Assembly (NCBI RefSeq): GCF_020360975.1
Contig: NW_025408667.1
Coordinates: 11,346,001-11,410,000 of the forward strand
DNA length: 64,000 bases
Direction: 5' to 3'
Source of the DNA: Hirsutella rhossiliensis
Taxonomy: Eukaryota; Ascomycota; Sordariomycetes; Hypocreales; Ophiocordycipitaceae
Shown here: positions 1-9,097 of the stretch, piece by piece
Layout: every line of letters begins with the position of its first letter
Numbering within the stretch: the stretch's first letter is position 1
Position numbers and translations under genes: made by a program
The notes under the pieces: model-generated
Databases searched by the model: none
Seen by the model: the letters and a program-made list of their open reading frames with translations, nothing else
What the model was told of the DNA's origin: nothing

Positions 1-50
1 GAGTATTTCGTGAGAAAGGAGGATGGAAAGGCCCATACAAGGTCCTAGCT

Positions 51-2088
51 GTGACAGACACAGAAGTCACAGTTGAGCTAGACAACGGGCCAGCTAAATT
101 TCGCAGCACGGCTGTCCAGCCCTACTTTCGCCACCCGGATTCGCAGCAGCAACGAAGTCACGATGTTCTACAGCAGCCACACGCTGACAATCAGACTGCT
201 GACAATCAGGCTGATAGCATCAACGTTGAGACCGAAGTGCCTAAGCCATTCGAATATCCCGAGCCGGAAAGACCACGCAGACGCGGCAGACCAAGAAAAG
301 TCCTCGAGATCAGCAGCAATACGATACCTTCGTTCCTTCTAGTTATTTCCTTAGTCTTAGCCCTTTTCGTTACCTCGATCTCAATTTTCACCCGCTAATA
401 TGTTTCTATCGCATAAGGAGTGCGCCGCCCTCGACCTTGCCGTAAAGTTACGTGCAGAGAAGAAAATCACTACCGCCGGACGACCGTTTGAAGCCTCTGA
501 TGACCTCGAAATCACGAACCTGCTAGGCGCAGGCGTCATCGTGCCCGAACGATACGATATGAATAAGCATGGAAAACACAGGCTATTCAAGTCACGAATG
601 GTCCGGGAGGTCAAAGGCAAGAACACTGCTACACCGTACGAGAAGTCTCGTCTTGTGGTACAAGGATATGGTGACGACGAGAAGCGTGAGATCCTCACGC
701 AGGCTCCAACAATCTCCCGTCCTGCCCAGCGGGTAGTACTCGCTCTTTCCCTTTCCTTTGCTCTTTGAAGATGTCTCTTGCTATCCGAGACATTACGATG
801 GCCTATACGCAGGCATCGACCACTTTGAATCGCACTATCCTCATCTCTTTGCCACACGAATTAAAGAGAGATACCCAGGGGAACCATCCTTCGTGTGGTC
901 AAGCCATTGTACGGAATCGCTGAAGCAGGCGCTCATTGGTTCAATACGTATCATGAGCATCACCGCATCAAGCTACAGATGGAGCCGTCAACGTTTGATC
1001 CATGTTTAATGATAACGACCGCAGAGATCAACGTCACGACCGCAGAGACCAACGCGGATACCGCACTTCAGGTTAATGCCTTCGGCGTTGCCGCGCTTCA
1101 GACTGATGATACGTTATTGGTAGGCACAACAACATTCCTGCAACGTGAAGACCGCGAGCTATGCTTCCAAGCCAAGCCAAAGAAGACCCTACGAGAAGGC
1201 GATACCTGTGATTTCAACGGCAGCCTCATTGCTCTAGAGAAGGGCTATCTTCTAGTCATGCAGAAAGGTCAGGTCAACAACCTCAAAATTATCGATCTAT
1301 CCACGGAAGATCGGGCCCAACGATACGTGGAACAACGTGCCCGTGGCGCCTATATAGCCTCAATTTGTCAACCAGAGGCTAGCTTCGATTATTCAATCGC
1401 GGCACAATCACAAGATCCAACCGCGGAGGATTTTCAGGCGTTGAATAAACGGATCCAATGGCAGATCGACAATCCACAAAGAGGCCTTCGATTTGTCCCA
1501 ATAGGTCTAGAAGCAGCAAAGGTCTTCGTCTTCACAGACGGATCATTCGCCAACAACAAGGACTTAAGCTCTCAGATCGGATTCGTTATAATCATTGCAA
1601 CCGAGACTAAGTCAGATGAGTCATTCACGATCCACGGAAACCTGATCCATTGGAGCTCGACGAAGTGCAAGAGAGTCACCCGCAGCGTCTTGGCTTCTGA
1701 GATATATGGATTAGCTTCAGGCTTCGATTTGGCATATGTGATCACAGAGACGATCAACCAGATCACAAACCGCCTTGGATTGCCGCAAATCCCGCTCGTG
1801 GTGTGTACGGATTCGTATAGCCTATACGAGTGCCTCGTGAAGCTTGGCACTACGACGGAGAAACGCCTGATGATCGATATCATGGCGTTGAGGCAAGCGT
1901 ACGAACAGAGAGACATCACAAGCATCCGTTGGATCAATGGTGCGGACAACCCGGCTGATGCAATGACGAAGCTATCTCCGAACGGAGCCTTGACCCGATT
2001 CGTCAACGACAACGAGATCACGATCCGGCTTGAAGGTTGGGTTCAAAGGAAGGAAGATATGACGATTGAAGAGGCGATTAACGATTGA
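51..2088 (+). pseudogene. Ty1/copia pol 3' remnant (integrase tail, RT, RNase H), frameshifted
   Basis: Three open segments in different frames read through one copia-type polyprotein. 51-398 carries an integrase C-terminal-like stretch followed by a basic RPRRRGRPRK segment. 400-768 enters the reverse transcriptase (KSRLVVQGYGDD, then QAPTISRPAQR). A short stretch from about 771 in another frame continues it (MAYTQAS, LNRTI), and 895-2088 carries KPLYGIAEAG followed by the RNase H domain (FTDGSF, a WSSTKCKRVTRSVLASE core, then the DNPADAMTK end typical of copia RNase H). Frame changes near 398, 768 and 890 make it non-functional. The catalytic RT centre is not visible as a clean YVDD box. 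The 5' part lies outside the window. Confidence 0.85.
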
Positions 2089-2430
2089 CGATTTCCTTGG
2101 TTATTTCCCCTATTATCTGATGCGTTTGCTTCGACTTTAAAAGAGCTGCCAGTGTCTGATCATTTGTACGATAGAGCGCACATCGCAGAAGGATATCACG
2201 TGCGTCATCAGGGAACAACGATTACCCGCACACACACACACAACCTATCAAACCTCACCGCATGGTCTAGATAGAAAAAGAATAACAAGAACAACATGAT
2301 CACCGATCAAAGACCCAACTGAGCCTCAGTTAGCCTATCCACACCGACTGTTGTTAGTATAGTTACCCGTCGGTAGAGGCGGCACCTCGAAATTGTCGAA
2401 ACCCTATCGCACCTATTGGGTTTCCTGTTC
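2089..2430. other. Non-coding gap after the copia remnant
   Basis: No gene seen. The stretch holds a CA-repeat (around 2230) and a segment starting TGTTGTTAGTATAG at 2349 that could be the start of the copia 3' LTR. No second LTR copy exists in the window to confirm it. Confidence 0.3.
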
Positions 2431-2436
2431 AAATAG

Positions 2437-3291
2437 TCAAAGAACGGACAGAAATGGTGCGCGATTCGGTGACAGGGCTAAGGGCGCGCTCAGCGCGAGC
2501 CGCAGCATCCTGGTGGGGTGGCCGACCATACTGGCGGACATGGCCATGACCCTCCTGATGATGTTGTTCGTCACCCTGCCCTCGATCTCGAACTCGGCCG
2601 CGTACGAGACCCCGGTGTCGTTGGTGTACATCCTGGCGATCATGTTGATCCTCACCCACTCGTCGGTGTACTGGTGCTTCATGTCGATCGTGTATCTGAT
2701 CTCCTTCATGTCGACGATGTAGGTCGGGTCCTTGATGATCCCGCTGAACCCGTGCTCGACCGAGTAGGCCAGCGTGTACCCGGGCGCGATCCTGGTCTTG
2801 ATCTTGGGCACCTTGACGACCATCTCGCCGTTCGACCTCTTCCTCACCCTCGCGTTCCCGTCCTTCCCCACGCCCGTCCACCAGGTGCAGCCCACCTCCC
2901 TGATCCTCCTCTTGGACGCGCTCGCGAACATGCCTCTGTCCATCTTGATGTACATGAGCTCGGCCAGGTCCTTGTCCAGCCTGATCTCCAGCTCCTTGAC
3001 CGGAATCGGGGAGACGGACTCGATGATCACCATGTTGGGGCTGGGGTACGACAACGACTCCATCGTCATACTGCTGTCCGTCTCGGTGATCGAGGTCACT
3101 GAGCTGACCCTGGCCATGATGGAGCTGAAGATGGTGTCCGGGTCCCTGCACTTGCACAAGACCGGCTCCGGGGGCTCGTCCAAGCCTATCCTCCTGTGCT
3201 CGAACCTGGCCTTGGTCGGGTCCTTGCTCTCCCCGCAGATCTTGCAGATGTGGCTGTTGTCCATCGTGTGCGCGAATATGTGCCCAGGCAC
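2437..3291 (-). CDS. Putative zinc-binding protein of the virus-like island
   Basis: An uninterrupted 284-residue hydrophilic ORF with strong G/C-ending codons, not recognised. Near its N-terminus it has a possible zinc site: HICKICG, followed about 28 residues later by LCKC. The rest is rich in charged and beta-prone stretches (for example VRKRSNGEMVVKVPKIKTR). The last ~25 residues lose the codon bias, so the true C-terminus is probably lost at the island edge. A GC-ending reading continues upstream to about 3379 in another minus frame (MVNWVMPVSYGTD), so the start may be further right with a frameshift near 3290. The opposite strand is also largely open but gives leucine/serine-rich shadow proteins, so I prefer the minus strand. 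Confidence 0.5.
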   Translation of the reverse strand: MPGHIFAHTMDNSHICKICGESKDPTKARFEHRRIGLDEPPEPVLCKCRDPDTIFSSIMARVSSVTSITETDSSMTMESLSYPSPNMVIIESVSPIPVKELEIRLDKDLAELMYIKMDRGMFASASKRRIREVGCTWWTGVGKDGNARVRKRSNGEMVVKVPKIKTRIAPGYTLAYSVEHGFSGIIKDPTYIVDMKEIRYTIDMKHQYTDEWVRINMIARMYTNDTGVSYAAEFEIEGRVTNNIIRRVMAMSASMVGHPTRMLRLALSAPLALSPNRAPFLSVL

Positions 3292-3420
3292 GGTCGTGGA
3301 GGTGTTCCAACAGCGTCGCCGACTTCCTCATGATGTCGGTGCCATACGAGACAGGCATCACCCAGTTGACCATGCACACCGGCCCGATCGGCTAGACGAG
3401 GCGTCATCACCACCCTCACC

Positions 3421-3642
3421 ATGTGCATGGTCGTGCAGAACGCCTGCGTCGAGTGCGGGGTCGTGATGAAGTCCAAGATCGAGATGTGCCCGGAGAGTAG
3501 AGGCATCATGCTGTGCATCAACACGGTTGAGCTGCTGGACGAGCTCAGCAAGACGGTCAACATGGACGTCGCGATGGTCGACACCAGGAAGTTCATGAAT
3601 GTGGTCGTGGTCAAGAACAGGTTCCTGGGCCACGTGTGCTAG
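3421..3642 (+). CDS. Small cysteine-rich ORF, uncertain strand
   Basis: A 73-residue ORF with G/C-ending codons containing CVECG and a third and fourth cysteine nearby, so a small zinc-binding protein is possible. The antisense strand (3614 down to about 3400) is also open and would encode a hydrophobic, serine-rich peptide. Family unknown. It lies inside the virus-like island between the minus-strand zinc-finger ORF and the ambiguous 3.7-4.9 kb stretch. Confidence 0.25.
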   Translation: MCMVVQNACVECGVVMKSKIEMCPESRGIMLCINTVELLDELSKTVNMDVAMVDTRKFMNVVVVKNRFLGHVC

Positions 3643-3807
3643 ATCAACACGGACATCATACGGCTTCGACTCGTTGTCCTCGTGATGGACATCGTCACAA
3701 GACGAACACCTCAGGCTCATGACGCCGGTGTCGCGGTCGGAACAGCAAGCCGAAAACCCACATGAACACAACTGAGCCCAGCACCAGGTACATCCACATC
3801 GAGAGGA

Positions 3808-4335
3808 TCAAGACCCGAACACCACCATGGACACCACCATCTTCATGTGCGCGGACGGCCCCGTGAGGATGGTCAGGCGCGACGACCAGCACCTGACGTG
3901 GCACAAGATGGGGAACCAGTCCCCTGCCGCGGGCGAGATGATCCTCTCGGTCATACCCATGACCTCGATCACCGTCGAGACCCTCGTCTCGTTGGTGGGG
4001 CCGAACACGCTCAGGGCCGTCATGCTGTACATGCTCGACTGGGTGAACAGGAACGGCTCCAGGACCCTGGACATGTACACGATCCTCCACATCTCCACCA
4101 GGATGAAGATGGTCACGGACACCAACACGAGCAGGGAGACGAAGACCGCCCTGTTCGAGAAGAACCTCATGGAGGCCGACGTGATGAGAAACCAGATTAT
4201 GTTCGTAAACCCGACTGTCATCCCCGGGTAGATGACGACCATCTGCACCAACGAGCCCATGTACCTGGTGGCGGCTGGCAGGCACATGGATACGATGAAG
4301 TACAACGAGATGATCGCGAAGATGACCTCGCTCAT
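3808..4335 (-). CDS. Candidate multi-pass membrane protein (antisense alternative)
   Basis: This 175-residue ORF has three or more hydrophobic runs typical of membrane helices (IFAIISLYFIVSM, TNIIWFLITSASM, FVSLLVLVSVTIFILVEMW). After a stop at 3808 a different minus frame immediately continues to 3695 with another clean helix (LILSMWMYLVLGSVVFMWVF) and a basic tail (RPRHRRHEP), as if one membrane protein had been frameshifted near 3820. The plus strand over the same bases is open too (3827-4231). With codons that nearly all end in G/C, an antisense frame of a gene rich in A-first codons automatically looks hydrophobic, so the choice of strand is unsettled. Confidence 0.3.
   Translation of the reverse strand: MSEVIFAIISLYFIVSMCLPAATRYMGSLVQMVVIYPGMTVGFTNIIWFLITSASMRFFSNRAVFVSLLVLVSVTIFILVEMWRIVYMSRVLEPFLFTQSSMYSMTALSVFGPTNETRVSTVIEVMGMTERIISPAAGDWFPILCHVRCWSSRLTILTGPSAHMKMVVSMVVFGS
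3827..4231 (+). CDS. Unrecognised ORF of the virus-like island (134 aa)
   Basis: The frame has strong G/C-ending codons and ends in TAG, directly followed in the same frame by the ATG of the next ORF (4232). The protein is methionine- and threonine-rich and matches nothing I recognise. Either these are two abutting genes, or one longer gene (3827-4756) carrying an in-frame amber codon. The minus strand is equally open here and would give a membrane protein. Confidence 0.35.
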   Translation: MDTTIFMCADGPVRMVRRDDQHLTWHKMGNQSPAAGEMILSVIPMTSITVETLVSLVGPNTLRAVMLYMLDWVNRNGSRTLDMYTILHISTRMKMVTDTNTSRETKTALFEKNLMEADVMRNQIMFVNPTVIPG

Positions 4336-4756
4336 GGAGCTGGTGATGAACTCGGAGGCGGTCGAGGTTGCGCTCTTGTTCCTGTGCAGCGACAGGGATA
4401 TGTTGATGACCTACACCGGCGACATGGACCTGAAGTGGTACAGCTCCGGCTACACCGACAGGCTCAGGAGCGCCCGCACGATGAGCGTCAGGTCCATGGA
4501 CTCGGACACCATCAAGACCATGGTGTCGATCCTGGGCCCCGGGCCGTTCTGCATGATGCTGGCGCTCGAGACCATGGCCATCGAGGCGGGCAACCCGGCG
4601 CACCTGGACGCGTACACCATCTTCGCCGTGGGCCTGCAGGTGAAGGCGGTGGAGATCTGGCCCAGCTCCAACATCATGAGGATGGGCATGTACGCCCAGT
4701 TCAAGGCGGTCGCGGACAGCCTGAGCAACGAGGTCCTGCGCCTGTCGCCGACGTAG
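4232..4756 (+). CDS. Unrecognised methionine-rich ORF of the virus-like island (174 aa)
   Basis: The frame is clean for 525 bases, while the antisense frame is stopped at 4411 and 4450, so the plus strand is favoured. About one residue in eight is methionine. The C-terminal half looks like soluble amphipathic helices (LALETMAIEAG, YAQFKAVADSLSNEVLRL). The ORF ends in TAG, but G/C-ending codons run on in the same frame to about 4870. In total three same-frame blocks are separated by two amber codons (4229 and 4754). That could mean a decayed gene, stop-codon readthrough, or separate small genes. Confidence 0.42.
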   Translation: MTTICTNEPMYLVAAGRHMDTMKYNEMIAKMTSLMELVMNSEAVEVALLFLCSDRDMLMTYTGDMDLKWYSSGYTDRLRSARTMSVRSMDSDTIKTMVSILGPGPFCMMLALETMAIEAGNPAHLDAYTIFAVGLQVKAVEIWPSSNIMRMGMYAQFKAVADSLSNEVLRLSPT

Positions 4757-4920
4757 GCGCCGGTGACCATGCTGACGAGCACGCCCAAAAGCCACATCGA
4801 CACGATCCCGAGCGTGACGGGGAACTGCCAGATCCACACCGACATGTACTGCATCACGATCCTCATCGTCGGTGCTGGAGACGGAGCACGTGTCCCTAGC
4901 AGCACACCCGCATCTACGCG

Positions 4921-5595
4921 ATGGTCATCATGGGCAACAACACCTGCACGATCAAGTTCGTGTGCTCGGACGGGCACCGGGTCCTGGCCCTGGGCCCCAA
5001 CATGGAGCCGGTGTGGCTCAGGTACGACCTCAACACGGTCATCAACTACGAGTACACGATCGAGAACATGACCATGACCTCGTTCACCACCATAGTGTCG
5101 GCCGTCGACTTGAGGGTGTTCGCCGACATGCTCATGACGGTGCTCCCGAGCGGCAGGTTGAGCGGAACCCTGAGCGCGTTCGAGATCGTCTACGTGTGCG
5201 CGAAGATGGGGATGTTGAGGAACGAGGTGACCACCCAGGAGGCCAGGAAGTACGTGTACATGGGCTTGATGAAGGAGGCCGTCATGTTGAAGGACAGGTC
5301 CACGGGCATAACCGGGATCAAGAGGATGGACACCAGCGCCGTCCTGAACAACACCGGGACCACCTCCGAGGCCACGCCCGAGCTCGAGCCCGAGACCAAG
5401 CGCCCGTCCCCGTCCGAGGTCGACGACATGCGGACGACCACCGTCAAGAGCGCGAACAGCAAGGAGGACAAGAAGAGCAAGAGGAAGATCGCCAGGATGG
5501 ACTCCCCCGTCGAGGACCCCATGCAGCGCGAGGCCGAGCTGGTCGACCCGTACGACGAGCCGTACGAGGTGCTGCGCGAGGACTCCACGTACTAG
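4921..5595 (+). CDS. Unrecognised acidic/basic-tailed ORF of the virus-like island (224 aa)
   Basis: The first ~130 residues look folded. The last ~90 residues are low-complexity and strongly charged (for example SKEDKKSKRKIARMDS, then acidic EDPMQREAELVDPYDEPYE), as in many viral or nuclear DNA-binding proteins. The G/C-ending pattern starts just upstream of the ATG and stays in frame to the stop. The RNA polymerase ORF begins 31 bases downstream on the same strand, consistent with compact viral packing. The antisense frame gives apparent membrane helices but is stopped at 5190. No family recognised. Confidence 0.5.
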   Translation: MVIMGNNTCTIKFVCSDGHRVLALGPNMEPVWLRYDLNTVINYEYTIENMTMTSFTTIVSAVDLRVFADMLMTVLPSGRLSGTLSAFEIVYVCAKMGMLRNEVTTQEARKYVYMGLMKEAVMLKDRSTGITGIKRMDTSAVLNNTGTTSEATPELEPETKRPSPSEVDDMRTTTVKSANSKEDKKSKRKIARMDSPVEDPMQREAELVDPYDEPYEVLREDSTY

Positions 5596-5626
5596 TCGAA
5601 AACTGCACAGCACCATCAACAGCATC

Positions 5627-7102
5627 ATGAACCAGAACATCGACGACAGGCCGTTCACCATCAGGAGGGTGGCCAAGCCCGGCTCCTCCATCACCACCGC
5701 GCCCATGGTGGTGTCGTGCACCTGGTCCATGCTGGACACCGACAACATCTACAGGTACGTGTGCAAGTCCGAGGACCTGATCTCGATCACCGGCTGCATC
5801 GACCACAAGACCGAGGGCTGCAAGGGCCACCACATGAAGGACCAGAACGACACCGCCTGGCTGATCCCGTTCGGGTTCGCCACCGGGGACGAGCTGAGGT
5901 ACAGCGACGCCGGGATGATCAACACCGCCGTCTGCGCCGGGGACAAGACCGCCGAGGACGTCATGGAGTACTGCTTCTCCAGAATCAAGGGCAAGAGGGG
6001 GATCCTGCGCAAGATGTGCAACTCTACCAGGCCCACCAACACCATGAGGTGCGTGGAGTCCCCCATGAAGCCGAACCCGAACGACCCGATGTCCGACCAG
6101 CTGGGCCACATCGCCATGCCGAACGAGTTCTTCGACAAGGGCAAGTTTCTGTTCATGACCAAGGACGGCAGGTTTGAGATGACCAGGATGAAGGAGGGGG
6201 ACCTGGTGGCGTACGGGAGGTGCCCGTCGCAGGGGGTCGACAGCGCCTTGCCGATGAAGGTCAGGAGGACCCTCGAGGGCGAGTTCTCCACCAGGGTGCC
6301 GCTCGACGTCTGCAAGATGAACAACACCGACTTCGACGGCGACGAGGCCTGGGTGTACAAGATGGCGTCCGGGGACGCGATCAAGGAGATGGAGATGGCC
6401 TGGGACAGGGTCTGGGTCAAGGAGGGCCGCACGAGCATCTACTCCAACCTGGTCAGGGTCGTCAACGAGGCCGGCGGGGACCCCAGCATCGACCCGGCGA
6501 TGTACACCACCATGCCCCTCGAGGACATGATCAGCCACCCGGGCGGGGAGATGTACGACCTCCTGATGTTGAAGCCGCGCAACTGGAACGTGATGGGCAA
6601 GACCACCTTCGAGGACACCTACTGGCACAGCTGGGTGGAGAGGTCCATGGACGGCATCGTCAACTCGATGATGAGCAAGTACGGGATCGGGGAGCCGTAC
6701 GTGCAGATGCGCGACGCCATGATGATGGGCACCACCGTGATCAGGGACAAGAAGTTCATCAGAGTCAGGACCATGGACCCGCAGCCGGTGCCGGCCGTGT
6801 TGGCCACGGAGGGGATGGGGTTCGGCAGCTGCGCCTCCGCCTTGACGAAGATGACCGCCAGCTTGTACCAGAGGGAGATCGACGCCGCCAAGCACGGCAA
6901 GGACTCGGGGAAGACCACCGCCGTCGAGACGCTGCTGAAGACCAGCGACCACTGCTTCGGGTTCGTGAACGAGGGCGGGCCGCCGAGGGTGAAGATGATG
7001 ACCATCACCGACGCCACGAGGACCACCTTGCCGTACACATTCGAGACACTAGCCGAGGTCAGAGGCAACAGGAAAATGGGGGAAGAGCGGTTGAGCTCCT
7101 GA
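5627..7102 (+). CDS. Divergent DNA-directed RNA polymerase largest subunit (beta-prime/Rpb1 type), virus-like
   Basis: This would be the catalytic, Mg-binding subunit of a multisubunit RNA polymerase. Diagnostic is NNTDFDGDE at residues 232-240, matching the NADFDGD active-site loop whose aspartates hold the catalytic magnesium. Ahead of it comes an R-x-P-S-Q segment (RCPSQGVDSALP) in place of the usual RQPSLH. Near the N-terminus CIDHKTEGCKGHH (57-69) resembles the Rpb1 zinc motif with its C-x-G-H. Around 400-425, SALTKMTASLYQ and AAKHG resemble the trigger-loop region (TQLT...H). At 491 residues it is far shorter than cellular Rpb1 (over 1,400) and nearer the shortened beta-prime homologues of some large DNA viruses. 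Biased codons stop near 7050, so the C-terminus may be replaced by flanking DNA. It lacks introns and is too divergent to be the host gene. Confidence 0.78.
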   Translation: MNQNIDDRPFTIRRVAKPGSSITTAPMVVSCTWSMLDTDNIYRYVCKSEDLISITGCIDHKTEGCKGHHMKDQNDTAWLIPFGFATGDELRYSDAGMINTAVCAGDKTAEDVMEYCFSRIKGKRGILRKMCNSTRPTNTMRCVESPMKPNPNDPMSDQLGHIAMPNEFFDKGKFLFMTKDGRFEMTRMKEGDLVAYGRCPSQGVDSALPMKVRRTLEGEFSTRVPLDVCKMNNTDFDGDEAWVYKMASGDAIKEMEMAWDRVWVKEGRTSIYSNLVRVVNEAGGDPSIDPAMYTTMPLEDMISHPGGEMYDLLMLKPRNWNVMGKTTFEDTYWHSWVERSMDGIVNSMMSKYGIGEPYVQMRDAMMMGTTVIRDKKFIRVRTMDPQPVPAVLATEGMGFGSCASALTKMTASLYQREIDAAKHGKDSGKTTAVETLLKTSDHCFGFVNEGGPPRVKMMTITDATRTTLPYTFETLAEVRGNRKMGEERLSS

Positions 7103-7640
7103 GGCCTGATAATGTTTCCGTCGATTCATCGAAGAGAAAGATGAATTCGGACAATGCATGGCATGGTACAGTCAAACGCATAAAACAGGACTAGAAAATA
7201 TGTGTAGCCATATTGAAGACTTAGGTACGCAATGGGTGGGTGGTCAAGATTTGGCGTTTGGCAAGAGAGCAAGTGGCTGGCTGCCTTGTCTAACAGCATT
7301 CAACCCCGGCAGGGCGATTGCTCTGCTACTGTACTGTACATACTGTACCGTGTTCTGTGAATGTTGGCTATGCGACGCAGTTGGGATTCCTACATCCGTA
7401 AATCTTCTTTTGGCTCCGAACACCTTGGCCTGGAACTTCACATAGTGTAAACTATTGTCATCAATTGACCACCTTCACACAGGACACATCTAGGCTAGGG
7501 ATGTCCGTGTGAGTCTGGAAACGCAGTCCGAAACCTCCGGGCTACTCATCTGTCGCAGGCTGAGTCCTATCTGTCAAACGATATTCCGCCCTTGCTGCTT
7601 TATCTTTTTATAGACCAATAATGCCCGAAGGCCTTGCTGC
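7103..7640. other. Spacer without recognisable genes
   Basis: Codon bias of the island is gone and no ORF here resembles a protein. Nothing further seen. Confidence 0.5.
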
Positions 7641-7720
7641 AGAGGCGGCGCGGATTTAAAGAGCAGGTCCAGGCGGCGGAGATGTCCCCACTTTACGGGG
7701 TAGAGCTGTGCCCGCAGACA

Positions 7721-7791
7721 CGACACGTTTTCCCTACGACACGTTTTCCCCTAGGCGACACGTTTGCCCTGAGCGACACGTTTGCCCCGAG
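7721..7791. repeat. Four-copy 16-19 bp tandem repeat
   Basis: Four direct copies of CGACACGTTTTCCCCTA-like units (7721, 7737, 7756, 7774). The first two have TTTT and the last two TTTG. Function unknown. It lies in the spacer left of the gag-protease remnant. Confidence 0.8.
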
Positions 7792-9097
7792 CGACGACCA
7801 CTGGCGACCTCTTCCCCTCAACGACTGTCGCGAAAGAGAGAGCAAAAGTGGGCATAAAAGTGGATAGAGGGACTTTCGAAGGTCGAGTATCATCCGATCA
7901 GAGGGTATGTGAAAATGCATGTGTAACCAAGCCGGGCACAGCCCGTGACATGGTCTAACTATGTTACGTAGACTTGCCGGTATAGTTCGGGCCAAGCAGG
8001 CGAACAATTTACACTCTAGCGGTCTAGCCCCCCTAGACGAGTCGATCACACTAGGGGGCTGTCACGCGCTTCGTTGTTGTTCTCGTGGATAAGGGGTATA
8101 CCAAAGTGAGATTTTGCGAGACGCCTGATTTGTTTCGCGCCGCGGACGAACGATGTCCTTTGCGGGGGCGCAGCGAAAGCCCAGGTAAGGTGATCTGCCC
8201 TCTCCAGCAACAGACTGATATGTTTTAGCCAGGGTTTTCCCAGCCAAAGTCCTTCCTTGTCAGCTACAGATGAGACGAAGCAGAAGACCCGAAGAATTTC
8301 TTCGGTTCCCCAGCTATCCCTTGCCTTGAGCAAGACGTTGATAGTTCCTTTTGTGTCAATCCGGCTATGGTCTGCCGTTTCAGGTTCCTCCAACGTTGGT
8401 TCCACTCGCTGCCAATCACGTTGAGTGAGCAGCCTTGGAGAGATCAGGTTGTAGTGGCTGCCTTGATCAAGCAAAGCCAACCATGTTTTGGACCACCGGC
8501 CATCCTGTCGCAACTGGTAGGGTATCCAGTTCTCACCGCTCTGAGACAGGAGCCGGTGTGGTTCCTAATCCTTATCCTCCGGTTCTTGTTGAATCCTTCG
8601 TATCCCATTGGCACCCGTAACCGGGTCGGAGTGACGGGCCGTAGTGTGTCTGCCGTCACCGCATCGTTTGCAATCAGGCTCGGTGCACTTTGGTCGTATA
8701 TGACCGAGCTTCCCGCATTTGAAACAGGCGCCAGGCTTATCCTTCCTTGACGATGCATCCTCTTCACCATTCGCTTCTGTCGACCTCGGATCACCGGCGC
8801 TACGGTTGGGTTGGTAACCCTTGTCATGGAAATCGTCGTCATACTCATGGCCCTTTTCTACCAAGTCGTTCCACGATTTGGGGTAGTTTTGTGATCGAAA
8901 GATATCCTTGATATCTTTGTTACAGCATAACAAAAACATCTCAATGCGTAGCCAGTCATGAACAGTTTGAGGGAACTCGCTTTCAATCGCACGATATTGC
9001 CGAAAGAAGTCCCGGAATGACTGGCCGGGCTTTTGCTTAAGCCTGGTCAGGCTGGTGTATGCATTCCGGGTGCGACCTCGGGGATTGTTGATATTGC

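Larger units (their letters stand above)
2450..7080. other. GC-rich, intron-free virus-like gene island
   Basis: Between about 2450 and 7080 nearly every codon of the open frames ends in G or C, arginine is mostly AGG, and methionine is unusually frequent. This differs sharply from the copia remnant on the left and the AT-richer spacer on the right. Genes are closely packed and none shows an intron. The right-hand gene is an RNA polymerase beta-prime homologue. The biased codon pattern fades inside the outermost ORF at both ends (about 2500 and 7050), which suggests the block is a truncated fragment of something larger. I infer an integrated piece of a DNA virus or virus-like element. Contamination or an assembly join cannot be excluded from sequence alone. 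Confidence 0.6.

Noticed and set aside
2429..3379. 316-residue minus ORF rich in Q, G, R and D
   Set aside because: Frame-shifted shadow of the 284-residue zinc-finger-like ORF; only its first ~30 residues have natural composition and are mentioned as a possible upstream extension.
3300..3393. Plus-strand peptide containing TGITQLTMHTGPIG, resembling an RNA polymerase trigger-loop motif
   Set aside because: Very short, ends at TAG 3393, not contiguous with the polymerase gene, and antisense to an equally plausible minus reading.
3847..4899. 350-residue plus ORF rich in R, H, D and G
   Set aside because: Third-frame shadow caused by high GC; no hydrophobic core.
5444..6952. 502-residue minus-strand ORF opposite the RNA polymerase gene
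   Set aside because: Composition is dominated by H, R, V, G and D in a pattern produced by reading G/C-ending codons out of phase; no motif, and the plus strand carries a clear polymerase loop.
7158..7445. 95-residue ORF right of the island
   Set aside because: Cysteine/leucine-rich without motif, no codon bias, no matching neighbour.
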